A stretch of 7,736 nt of DNA from Bacteroidales bacterium (lineage in GTDB: Bacteria > Bacteroidota > Bacteroidia > Bacteroidales > NBLH01), in NCBI GenBank assembly GCA_026988445.1, contig JALSLF010000551.1, forward strand, positions 1 through 7,736, written 5' to 3'. Position 1 is the first letter of the stretch, and every line of letters begins with the position of its first letter. Of this stretch, positions 1-5,334 are shown one piece after another. The position numbers were made by a program, and so were the translations under genes. The notes beneath the pieces were generated by a model. It was not told the origin of the DNA, made no database searches, and saw only the letters and a list, made by a program, of their open reading frames with translations.

Positions 1-1155
1 CATAAATACAAAAGCGATATTGCTTTAGCAAAAATGATGAATTTTGATGTATTTCGTTTTTCACTTTCCTGGTCAAGAATTTTCCCGAAAGGTATAGGCG
101 AATTAAACCATAAAGGTGTTGAATTTTATCATAAGGTGATTGATGCGTGTTTGGCTCAGGGATTAGAACCCTGGGTAACGATTTTTCATTGGGATCATCC
201 GCAGGCATTAGAAGATATGGGGGGGTGGACAAATCGTAAAATGGTAGATTGGTTTTCGGAATATGCAGAGTTTGTTACTAAGGAATACGGAAGTAAAGTA
301 AAAAACTGGATGATATTAAACGAACCACTTTCATTTACAGGAATGGGTTATATGTTTGGCGAAATGGCACCCGGACGAAAAGGCTTGAAAAACTTTAAAC
401 CGGCGGCACATCATGCAGTGCTTTGTCAGGCAGAAGGTGGGCGAATTGTACGAAAAAATGTTCCCGGCGCAAATATAGGAACCACTTTTGCCATGAGCTG
501 GATAGACCCAATAGACAATCATCCTAAAAATATTGAAGCAGCTAAACGTACCGATGCAGTTTTTAATCGTTTGTTTATTGAGCCGGTTTTAGGATTGGGC
601 TATCCCGTAGATGGATTGCCTTATTTGAAAACCATGAAAAAACTTTATGCCGACGGAGATGAAAAAATGATGCAATTTGATTTTGACTTTGTAGGTGTGC
701 AATATTATTTTAGAACTGTGGTGAAAAAATCATGGATGCCCCCCGGCTTAAAAGCAAAAGAAATAAGTCCTGTAAAACGTGCTGTGCCAAGGAACGAAAT
801 GAATGGAGAAATTTATCCGAAAGGATTTTATCAATTACTGAAAAAAGTAGGTGCTTATAAAAATGTAAAAAAAATTATTGTTACCGAAAACGGAACTTGT
901 GTGAAAGATGCTTTGGAAAACGGCTATGTGCACGATAAAGCACGTATAAAATATTTTGAAGAGCATTTGGCTGCTTTGCTGAAAGCAAAAAACGAAGGAG
1001 TTAAGGTTGATGGCTATTTTGCTTGGTCATTAACCGATAATTTTGAGTGGGATAAAGGTTTTCGTCCGCGTTTTGGTTTGGTGTATGTTGATTTTAATAC
1101 TTTAGAACGCACCGTAAAAGATTCGGGTTATTGGTTTCGTGATTTTTTGAAGTAA
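1..1155 (+). CDS. GH1 family beta-glucosidase/beta-glycosidase, 5'-truncated by the window edge
   Basis: Retaining glycoside hydrolase of family 1, which hydrolyses terminal beta-linked sugars (beta-glucosides, beta-galactosides or related) from oligosaccharides; the exact substrate cannot be told. The frame is open from base 1, and the residues before the first ATG (base 34), HKYKSDIALAK, match the conserved GH1 block preceding FRFSLSWSRIFP. The true start is therefore upstream of the window and ATG34 is internal. 384 residues are visible; families usually have about 450, so roughly 60 are missing. Counting codon 1 at base 1: HWD at 63-65, acid/base Glu108 in LNEP (bases 322-324), nucleophile Glu296 in VTENG (bases 886-888), and glycone-site Glu349-Trp350 in WSLTDNFEW followed by RFGLVYVDF. 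No signal peptide can be judged because the N-terminus is absent. The catalytic pair is intact, so the enzyme is probably active. It lies 45 bases before cobT, with no evident functional link to it. Confidence 0.95.
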   Translation, partial: HKYKSDIALAKMMNFDVFRFSLSWSRIFPKGIGELNHKGVEFYHKVIDACLAQGLEPWVTIFHWDHPQALEDMGGWTNRKMVDWFSEYAEFVTKEYGSKVKNWMILNEPLSFTGMGYMFGEMAPGRKGLKNFKPAAHHAVLCQAEGGRIVRKNVPGANIGTTFAMSWIDPIDNHPKNIEAAKRTDAVFNRLFIEPVLGLGYPVDGLPYLKTMKKLYADGDEKMMQFDFDFVGVQYYFRTVVKKSWMPPGLKAKEISPVKRAVPRNEMNGEIYPKGFYQLLKKVGAYKNVKKIIVTENGTCVKDALENGYVHDKARIKYFEEHLAALLKAKNEGVKVDGYFAWSLTDNFEWDKGFRPRFGLVYVDFNTLERTVKDSGYWFRDFLK

Positions 1156-1178
1156 CAAAAGGAGTAAAGATATTTTTA
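1146..1178 (+). promoter_or_regulatory. Possible Bacteroidota-type promoter for the cob genes
   Basis: TTTG at 1146-1149 (inside the last codons of the GH1 gene) is followed after 21 bases by TATTTTTA at 1171-1178. The known Bacteroidota primary sigma pattern is TTTG-N19-21-TAnnTTTG; the -7 half here differs only at the last base. Placement 22 bases before the cobT ATG fits a promoter with a short leader. In AT-rich DNA such a match can arise by chance, so read-through from the GH1 gene remains possible. Confidence 0.3.
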
Positions 1179-1200
1179 TAAAATGAACATTTAATTATTT

Positions 1201-2208
1201 ATGGACTTAAAACAGAAAATACAAAAAAAGATTGACCAAAAAACAAAGCCGCTTGGGTCATTAGGTAAATTAGAAGACATAGCTTTGAAAATTTCTTTGA
1301 TACAAAACAGCTTAAATCCGGAATTAAAACAACCGGTTCATTTGGTTTTTGCCGCTGATCACGGTTTGGCTGACGAGGGCATAAGTTTATATCCCAAAGA
1401 AGTAACCGCTCAAATGGTGTTAAACTTTTTGACCGGTGGAGCCGCAATTAATGTTTTTTGCAGGCAGAATAATATTGATTTAAAAGTTGTGGATGCCGGT
1501 GTTGATTATGATTTTGAAAATCATCAAGGAATAATACATTGTAAAATTGCTCGCGGTACAAATAATATTTTAAAAGCCCCGGCTATGACTATTGAACAAT
1601 GCCTGCAAGCAGTGGAAAAAGGAAAAGAATTGGTGCAAAAAGAGCATGACAAAGGAACAAATATTATTAGTTTTGGCGAAATGGGTATCGGCAATACTTC
1701 ATCGGCATCTTTATTACTGCACAAATTTACCGATATACCTATTGATGATTGTGTTGGCGCAGGAACCGGACTGGATGATGAACAAATCAAGAAAAAAATT
1801 AGCGTATTAAAACAAGCTGCGGCAAAATATCATCCGACAGAACCGGAAGAAATATTGGCAAATTTTGGTGGTTTTGAAATTGCCATGATGGCAGGGGCTA
1901 TTCTTCAAGCAAAAGAAAATGCCATGATCATTATAATTGATGGTTTTATTGCCACTTCTGCTTTACTGGCTGCCTATAAAATCAATGCGGATGTATTGGA
2001 TAACTGTATTTTTTCTCATCAATCAAACGAAAAGGCGCATAAACTGATGCTTAAATATTTAAAAGCGGATGCATTACTTAATCTGAATTTAAGGCTTGGC
2101 GAAGGTACGGGTGCTGTGCTTGCTTATCCGATTATTAAGTCTGCCGTTCTCTTTTTAAACGAAATGGCAAGTTTTGATGATGCCGGAGTTTCAAATATTG
2201 ATGAATAG
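1201..2208 (+). CDS. cobT: Nicotinate-nucleotide:dimethylbenzimidazole phosphoribosyltransferase CobT
   Basis: Cytoplasmic enzyme that transfers the ribose-phosphate of nicotinate mononucleotide to 5,6-dimethylbenzimidazole (or another lower-ligand base), giving alpha-ribazole 5'-phosphate for the cobamide nucleotide loop. At 335 residues it is close to the usual length of about 350, with a slightly short N-terminus. Family blocks in order: KPLGSLGKLE (16-25), AADHGLADEGISLYPKEVT (51-69), NFLTGGAAINVF (75-86), GEMGIGNTSSAS (159-170), GAGTGLDDE (186-194), GGFEIAMMAGA (223-233), DGFIATSALLAA (247-258), SHQSNEKAH (272-280) and LRLGEGTGA (297-305). Glu301 in GEGTG corresponds to the catalytic Glu317 of the Salmonella enzyme. 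The start at ATG1201 places the conserved KPLGSLG block at the expected distance. An AGGAG at 1160-1164 is too far upstream (36 bases) to serve this ATG. cobS begins 2 bases after the stop, so co-transcription and probably coupled translation are expected. No cobalamin riboswitch fits in the 45-base upstream gap. Confidence 0.97.
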   Translation: MDLKQKIQKKIDQKTKPLGSLGKLEDIALKISLIQNSLNPELKQPVHLVFAADHGLADEGISLYPKEVTAQMVLNFLTGGAAINVFCRQNNIDLKVVDAGVDYDFENHQGIIHCKIARGTNNILKAPAMTIEQCLQAVEKGKELVQKEHDKGTNIISFGEMGIGNTSSASLLLHKFTDIPIDDCVGAGTGLDDEQIKKKISVLKQAAAKYHPTEPEEILANFGGFEIAMMAGAILQAKENAMIIIIDGFIATSALLAAYKINADVLDNCIFSHQSNEKAHKLMLKYLKADALLNLNLRLGEGTGAVLAYPIIKSAVLFLNEMASFDDAGVSNIDE

Positions 2209-2210
2209 TT

Positions 2211-2969
2211 ATGCCAAATGAATTAAAAATATTTTTCACTGCAGTGATGTTTTATACGCGTATTCCTGTGCCTGCAAGCACAGGATATAGTCCTGAAAAT
2301 CTAAACAAAGCAACAAGGTATTTTCCACTAATAGGATATATAGTCGGAGGTGCTGGAGCATTAGCTTTTCTGGGAGCGAATACGATTTTTTCCGTACATA
2401 TTTCGATTATTGTTTTATTGATTGTTCAAATTTTGCTTACGGGAGCTTTCCATGAAGATGCTTTGTCTGATTTTTGCGATGGTTTTGGCGGCGGATACAC
2501 CAAAGAAAAAATATTGACCATAATGAAAGACAGCCGGATAGGAACCTACGGTGCTGTGGCTTTAGTAATGTTGTTGTTATCAAAATTTGTGTTGATAAAT
2601 AGTTTTACCGCAGAAAAAATTCCTTTTATTGTTATTGCAGCTCATGTGATTAGCCGATTAAATCCGGTATTTTTAATTTTTTCATCAAATTATGTAGCTG
2701 ATATTGATAAAAGCAAATCAAAACCTGTCGGGCAAAAAACTTCTGTAAAAACATTGATAATTGCAGTCTTAATTGGACTTGTCCCATTGTTTTTTGTGAG
2801 CTTGCTTCAGCTTGCAGTCATTGTTTTTGTCGAGTTTTTGGTTTTAATGTATTTAAGATATTATATACATCGTCATATTGGCGGATATACGGGTGATGTA
2901 TTGGGTGCATTACAACAGTTTTCGGAAATTGCTTTTTATTTGGTGATGGTAATACCTTTTTTATCATGA
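2211..2969 (+). CDS. cobS: Adenosylcobinamide-GDP ribazoletransferase CobS (cobalamin synthase)
   Basis: Integral membrane enzyme that joins adenosylcobinamide-GDP to alpha-ribazole or its 5'-phosphate, releasing GMP and completing the nucleotide loop of the corrinoid. 252 residues, near the family norm. Visible blocks: N-terminal FYTRIPVP (14-21); HEDALSDFCDG (81-91), whose acidic residues are the presumed metal/diphosphate site; IMKDSRIGTYG (104-114); and the C-terminal GGYTGDVLGALQQFSE block. Several hydrophobic stretches (about 38-57, 61-79, 113-131, 183-217 and the last 12 residues) agree with a polytopic membrane protein. The start lies 2 bases beyond the cobT stop. The HEDALSDFCDG form, rather than HxDGLADxxDG, looks like the variant common in Bacteroidota (from memory, not checked). 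The next cob gene, cobC, is separated from it by the hairpin-rich gap. Confidence 0.96.
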   Translation: MPNELKIFFTAVMFYTRIPVPASTGYSPENLNKATRYFPLIGYIVGGAGALAFLGANTIFSVHISIIVLLIVQILLTGAFHEDALSDFCDGFGGGYTKEKILTIMKDSRIGTYGAVALVMLLLSKFVLINSFTAEKIPFIVIAAHVISRLNPVFLIFSSNYVADIDKSKSKPVGQKTSVKTLIIAVLIGLVPLFFVSLLQLAVIVFVEFLVLMYLRYYIHRHIGGYTGDVLGALQQFSEIAFYLVMVIPFLS

Positions 2970-2973
2970 TTAA

Positions 2974-2995
2974 TTAATTAACTAAAGTTTCGCAG
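2974..2995 (+). repeat. Left arm of outer inverted repeat
   Basis: The inner 11 bases, AAGTTTCGCAG (2985-2995), recur exactly in reverse complement at 3320-3330. The outer part, TTAATTA..CT, also matches, with one gap and one mismatch against the right arm. A TAATTAA at 2971-2977 is repeated directly at 3334-3340 and could be a target duplication. Because that heptamer nearly equals its own complement, it cannot be separated from the inverted repeat. Confidence 0.7.
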
Positions 2996-3115
2996 CAACT
3001 AACATTTTAATAACAAGATAGTTAATAATGACATATACTCTATTATATATTGCATAATAAGTTGAATATATTTGTTTTATAATAATGTATCCAAAATATG
3101 CACAAATGCAATTAC

Positions 3116-3128
3116 GGACTGAAAGTTC
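3116..3128 (+). repeat. Stem-loop 1 of the element (CTGAAAG core)
   Basis: GGACT-GAA-AGTTC: a five-pair stem including one G-U pair, closing a GAA loop. It contains the CTGAAAG heptamer shared with stem-loops 3 and 6. Confidence 0.55.
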
Positions 3129-3137
3129 ATGTTATAC

Positions 3138-3163
3138 TAACTTGTGGGCAACGCCCCAAGTTA
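3138..3163 (+). repeat. Stem-loop 2 of the element
   Basis: TAACTTG pairs with CAAGTTA and GGGC pairs with GCCC, with a single bulged T at 3145 and an AAC loop. That gives eleven base pairs in total, too many to be casual in this AT-rich gap. Confidence 0.65.
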
Positions 3164-3178
3164 TTGAAATATACTTTG

Positions 3179-3204
3179 CTAAGCGCCCTGAAAGGGCAAC
3201 TTAG
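3179..3204 (+). repeat. Stem-loop 3 of the element (CTGAAAG core)
   Basis: Outer stem CTAAG/CTTAG and inner stem GCCCT/AGGGC around a GAA loop, separated by a small asymmetric internal loop (one C against AA). The inner hairpin carries the CTGAAAG core. Confidence 0.65.
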
Positions 3205-3212
3205 TATTAACT

Positions 3213-3230
3213 GTCCGCCAGCTGGCGGAC
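3213..3230 (+). repeat. Stem-loop 4: perfect 18-base palindrome
   Basis: GTCCGCCAG is followed directly by its exact reverse complement CTGGCGGAC. It is GC-rich (14 of 18) inside a strongly AT-rich gap. With no loop it could act as a DNA site, or as an RNA hairpin with the central bases unpaired. Confidence 0.75.
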
Positions 3231-3251
3231 GCAGATTAATTGTTTTAATTT

Positions 3252-3276
3252 TAACCCAAAGCGGAGCTTTGGGTTA
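3252..3276 (+). repeat. Stem-loop 5: 11-pair perfect hairpin
   Basis: TAACCCAAAGC and GCTTTGGGTTA are exact reverse complements around a GGA loop. The bases that follow are GTATAAACAG, not a T run, so a simple Rho-independent terminator is unlikely. Confidence 0.75.
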
Positions 3277-3285
3277 GTATAAACA

Positions 3286-3298
3286 GCTCTTTCAGAGC
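3286..3298 (-). repeat. Stem-loop 6 of the element (CTGAAAG core on the minus strand)
   Basis: GCTCT-TTC-AGAGC on the plus strand. Its reverse complement GCTCTGAAAGAGC has the same CTGAAAG core as stem-loops 1 and 3, so this copy lies in the opposite orientation. Confidence 0.6.
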
Positions 3299-3319
3299 GA
3301 TAATATTATATAAAATTAT

Positions 3320-3340
3320 CTGCGAAACTTAAGTAATTAA
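3320..3340 (-). repeat. Right arm of outer inverted repeat
   Basis: The reverse complement of this stretch aligns with 2974-2995 over 21-22 bases with one gap and one mismatch, including the exact 11-base CTGCGAAACTT at 3320-3330. The distance between outer arm ends is 367 bases. It ends 36 bases before the cobC start. Confidence 0.7.
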
Positions 3341-3376
3341 GTTTATGAAAGAATCAGGTTAATACCGTTTTTATAA

Positions 3377-3910
3377 ATGCGTATAATTTTAGTTCGACAT
3401 ACAAAAACAGAGTGTAAGACAGGTATTTGTTACGGGCAGAGCGATGCTTTGCCCGATTCTTTTTTTGATGAAGATAAGAAAAAAATCATGGGTAAATTGG
3501 CAAAATATAAATATTCTACAATTTATACCAGCCCGCTAAAAAGATGTCTGATGCTTGCACAGTTTATTGCCGGAGGCAGAAAATTGATTGTAGATAAACG
3601 TTTAAAAGAATTGAATTTTGGTGATTGGGAAATGAAACATTGGGACGATATTTCTAAAACTTCTTATGCGAAACGGTGGTTTGCCGATTATGTAAATATT
3701 CCTTGTCCTAATGGAGAATCTTTTGCTCAATTAACCGAAAGGATAAAATCGTTTATAATCGATTTAGAGCAAACAAAAGCGGAAAATGTGTTGATTATTA
3801 CTCATTCCGGTCCGATAAGAGCATTTTTTACGCTCATAAATCACCGGTCACCTGAAAAATTGTTTGACATAGAAATTGATTACGGTTCGGTATCTGTTTT
3901 AGATATTTAG
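3377..3910 (+). CDS. cobC: Alpha-ribazole phosphatase-like histidine phosphatase CobC
   Basis: Member of the histidine phosphatase (phosphoglycerate-mutase-like) superfamily, predicted to remove the 5'-phosphate from alpha-ribazole phosphate or adenosylcobalamin phosphate at the end of nucleotide-loop assembly. 177 residues. Arg7-His8 in LVRHTKT carries the phosphorylated nucleophile. CYGQSD (18-23) is typical of CobC. SPLKR (52-56), Glu79 in LKELNFGDWE and His143 in THSGPIR (142-148) complete the active site. No signal peptide or membrane segment is present, so it acts in the cytoplasm. Superfamily sequence alone could also mean a general phosphatase, but cobT-cobS just upstream and the CYGQ block favour CobC. 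No Shine-Dalgarno is visible. The hairpin element just upstream may reduce read-through from cobS, or may contain its own promoter. The stop lies 6 bases from the convergent transpeptidase stop, and no terminator is visible between them. Confidence 0.9.
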   Translation: MRIILVRHTKTECKTGICYGQSDALPDSFFDEDKKKIMGKLAKYKYSTIYTSPLKRCLMLAQFIAGGRKLIVDKRLKELNFGDWEMKHWDDISKTSYAKRWFADYVNIPCPNGESFAQLTERIKSFIIDLEQTKAENVLIITHSGPIRAFFTLINHRSPEKLFDIEIDYGSVSVLDI

Positions 3911-3916
3911 CTTAAA

Positions 3917-4441
3917 CTAAGGTTTTATTTGTATGGGTGTTCCAATAGCAACGTGCTTATATAATTCTTCAATTTCCCGGTTGGTAACCGCTATGCAGCC
4001 ATGTGTCCAGTCAAACAAGCGGTGCAATTTACCGATGAAACCCAAACCGTTTTTAAGTCCATGAATTTTTATAGCTCCGCCGGGCGATTTTCCGTATTTT
4101 TTTGCATATGCAATATCTTTTTTTGCAGGATAGGAAATACCCAGATTTAAATGATAGTTGCTATTGGGGTTTTTGTCATTAATAAAATAGTTGCCTTCGG
4201 GAGTTTTATCGTCGCCTTCAAAATGTTTTGCCCCTTCCGGATGTCTTCCCAGTGAAATTTTATAGGTTTTTATTAAATCATTATTTTGAAAAATTTGTAA
4301 TTCATGTTTGCTTTTTAGAACTACAATTTTTGTAATTTTAATATTTGAGTTGAGTTTTTGCGGATAAAAATAGTTGAAAAAGCTGCCTGCAAAAATCAGT
4401 AAAACGATTAGACTAACTTTCTTTATTATTTTTTTGTTCAT
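3917..4441 (-). CDS. YafK-like L,D-transpeptidase (YkuD domain), membrane-anchored
   Basis: Predicted cell-envelope enzyme acting on peptidoglycan stem peptides: an L,D-transpeptidase, or an amidase-type relative such as E. coli YafK/DpaA. 174 residues. The basic N-terminus and hydrophobic stretch 9-25 form a signal anchor or uncleaved signal; no lipobox is present. The YkuD fold follows from about 35: KHELQIFQNNDLIKTYKISLG, then GDDKTPEGNYFI (76-87), ISYP (102-105), the conserved IHG with His127, and DWTHGCIAVTN (144-154) with His147 and catalytic Cys149. It ends GTPIQIKP, as usual for the group. The spacing and DWTxGCIAVTN block suggest the YafK-like branch (COG3034) more than the broad ErfK/YbiS branch. 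The ATG at 4441 is supported by AAAGGAG upstream and lies inside the end of a small membrane ORF. It is convergent with cobC, so not part of the cobalamin operon. Confidence 0.9.
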   Translation of the reverse strand: MNKKIIKKVSLIVLLIFAGSFFNYFYPQKLNSNIKITKIVVLKSKHELQIFQNNDLIKTYKISLGRHPEGAKHFEGDDKTPEGNYFINDKNPNSNYHLNLGISYPAKKDIAYAKKYGKSPGGAIKIHGLKNGLGFIGKLHRLFDWTHGCIAVTNREIEELYKHVAIGTPIQIKP

Positions 4442-4553
4442 TTTTCTTTTTATCTCCTTTCATTATTTTTACAATCAGCCAAATTATGCCCAGTAAAATA
4501 TGCCCGGCAACCAGTGCCGCTGCAATGATTAATATTATTTTGTCATTACTCAT
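4413..4553 (-). CDS. Small single-pass membrane protein, unrecognised (46 aa)
   Basis: Not a family I recognise. The frame reads from ATG (4551-4553) to TAG (4413-4415): a short polar start (MSNDK), one hydrophobic helix of about 25 residues (6-30, IILIIAAALV...IIWLIVKI) and a highly polar Lys/Asn/Glu tail (31-46). By the positive-inside rule the Lys-rich C-terminus should face the cytoplasm. It overlaps the start of the L,D-transpeptidase gene by 29 bases in another frame, and that gene's Shine-Dalgarno lies within it; both suggest a two-gene minus-strand unit with translational coupling. Against it being real: it is short, has no obvious own Shine-Dalgarno, and AT-rich DNA readily encodes hydrophobic-Lys peptides. 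For it: the clean helix-plus-charged-tail plan and its position exactly in the leader of an envelope gene. Confidence 0.55.
   Translation of the reverse strand: MSNDKIILIIAAALVAGHILLGIIWLIVKIMKGDKKKNEQKNNKES
4454..4460 (-). promoter_or_regulatory. Shine-Dalgarno for the L,D-transpeptidase, inside the upstream small ORF
   Basis: Minus-strand AAAGGAG lies 12 bases before the transpeptidase ATG. This is rather long spacing, but it is one of the few clear purine-rich sites in this window. It falls in the codons for Met-Lys-Gly of the 46-residue ORF, so both reading frames use this DNA. It supports ATG4441 as the start. Confidence 0.5.
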
Positions 4554-4610
4554 AACTAAAAAATTTGAGAACTAAAATACAAAATAATTGACAATAATTA
4601 ATTTTTATAA

Positions 4611-4692
4611 AGATAATTATCTGCAAATTATACATTTTTACTATATTTGTTTAATTATTTCAAAATAAACCTTACTTTAAGCAGATAATTAT
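4611..4692. repeat. 12-base inverted repeat flanking the DUF4230 promoter, with a palindrome in the left arm
   Basis: ATAATTATCTGC at 4613-4624 is exactly complementary to GCAGATAATTAT at 4681-4692, whose last two bases belong to the start codon at 4691. The left arm overlaps the perfect 12-base palindrome AGATAATTATCT (4611-4622). The arms bracket the predicted -7 element. Only the right arm would be in the transcript, so any function would be at the DNA level, such as an operator pair. Chance is not excluded in AT-rich DNA. Confidence 0.4.
4620..4649 (+). promoter_or_regulatory. Predicted Bacteroidota promoter for the DUF4230 gene pair
   Basis: TATATTTG at 4642-4649 is an exact TAnnTTTG -7 element. 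TCTG at 4620-4623, 18 bases upstream, is a one-mismatch TTTG in roughly the right place. Transcription would start near 4655, giving a leader of about 35 bases. No equally good minus-strand promoter for the divergent small ORF was seen. Confidence 0.5.
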
Positions 4693-5329
4693 GAAGCTTA
4701 TTATTAAAAAATTTAGTGCACTTGTACTGATTTTACTATTGTTAATTACCGGTTCGTGTAACCGGAATCCCGATAGGGCTTTGGTAATCAGTAAACTGAA
4801 AAACTCTGCAAAACTTGCAACTGTTGAATATGTTGTAAGCAAAGTTATTACTACCCGCGACCAAAACTGGCTGGCAAAAGATGCCTACTTTTTTGCTGAA
4901 ACCGAAGCAACTATTAAAGCAGGTATTGATTTGGATAAACTACAAGAAGAAGATATTAAAATTGATGGAACGCGAATAAGTATATTGCTGCCACCTATTG
5001 AAATTATCAACTTTTCATATCCTGCCGAAGGGTTTAAGGTAATTGAAAAATATACCGATCAGGCAGCTATTTTTAAATGGAATTCGATTAATGTGGCTAC
5101 CAAAGACGATTTATACAGGCAGGGAGAAGCCGACATTCGTGAAAGCATTGATGATTTAGGAATTGTGAAAACAGCGCAAAAGAACACACGCCTATTACTT
5201 ACTACCATTTTAAGACTTTCGGGTTTTGACGAAATTTATATAAGTTTTAAAAAGTCGAATAAGTTAAATACGCAGGATGAAAATTTATTAAAAGAACTAC
5301 AAGAATTTCTAAACCGGAAAAAAAGTTAG
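4691..5329 (+). CDS. DUF4230 domain lipoprotein
   Basis: Protein of a family without known function (DUF4230 by recognition of its pattern). 212 residues. The N-terminus is a lipoprotein signal: basic MKLIIKK, hydrophobic 8-20, then TGSC with the lipidated Cys23, which suggests a membrane-attached product exposed outside the cytoplasm. The DUF4230 domain runs about 40-188: LATVEYVVSKVI (42-53), a strand-rich middle with IKAGIDLDKLQEEDIKIDG (75-93), ISILLPPIEIIN (96-107), then the helical part LGIVKTAQKNTRLLLTTIL (156-174) and the closing LSGFDEIYISF (176-186). The tail (188-212) is polar and Lys/Glu-rich. No catalytic motif is visible. ATG4691 puts the signal peptide at the very start. The next gene, 5 bases downstream, encodes a larger paralogue, so the two are probably co-expressed and may work together. 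Confidence 0.85.
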   Translation: MKLIIKKFSALVLILLLLITGSCNRNPDRALVISKLKNSAKLATVEYVVSKVITTRDQNWLAKDAYFFAETEATIKAGIDLDKLQEEDIKIDGTRISILLPPIEIINFSYPAEGFKVIEKYTDQAAIFKWNSINVATKDDLYRQGEADIRESIDDLGIVKTAQKNTRLLLTTILRLSGFDEIYISFKKSNKLNTQDENLLKELQEFLNRKKS

Positions 5330-5334
5330 ACATC

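Larger units (their letters stand above)
2970..3376. repeat. Hairpin-rich non-coding element between cobS and cobC
   Basis: This 407-base gap has no ORF with coding character. It is bounded by an imperfect inverted repeat (arms 2974-2995 and 3320-3340) and filled in its right half by six short stem-loops: 3116-3128, 3138-3163, 3179-3204, 3213-3230, 3252-3276 and 3286-3298. The left half (about 2996-3110) is AT-rich with no clear structure. None of the hairpins is followed by a T tract, so they are not ordinary intrinsic terminators. The gap begins one base after the cobS stop; outside the right arm only 36 bases remain before the cobC ATG, about what a normal operon gap would need. I read it as a miniature non-autonomous repeat element (REP- or MITE-like) inserted between two operon genes. 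A structured RNA is the alternative. No transposase is encoded. Confidence 0.7.

Noticed and set aside
34..36. ATG at 34 as the start of the GH1 gene
   Set aside because: Residues encoded before it (HKYKSDIALAK) already match a conserved GH1 block and the frame is open to base 1, so the gene begins outside the window.
1183..1194. Leader ORF ATG-AAC-ATT-TAA before cobT with an upstream AGGAG
   Set aside because: It is only three codons and the AGGAG is 18 bases away. It could be an accident of an AT-rich leader; no support as a gene.
1156..1200. Cobalamin riboswitch upstream of cobT
   Set aside because: The gap is only 45 AT-rich bases, far too short for the aptamer, and no B12-box-like sequence is visible there or in the cobS-cobC gap.
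331..1447. Minus-strand ORFs at 331-522 and 1199-1447
   Set aside because: Both lie opposite well-conserved genes (GH1, cobT), show no family resemblance, and have cysteine-rich or random composition typical of shadow frames.
1524..1810. ORFs at 1524-1790 (minus) and 1592-1810 (plus, alternate frame) within cobT
   Set aside because: cobT is intact across this stretch with conserved motifs; these are frame shadows.
3252..3276. Intrinsic terminator after cobS
   Set aside because: The 11-pair hairpin is strong but no T tract follows it on either strand, and it is one of a set of similar hairpins within a larger repeat.
2970..3376. CRISPR array
   Set aside because: There are no regularly spaced identical direct repeats; the repeated units are palindromic hairpins with different sequences.
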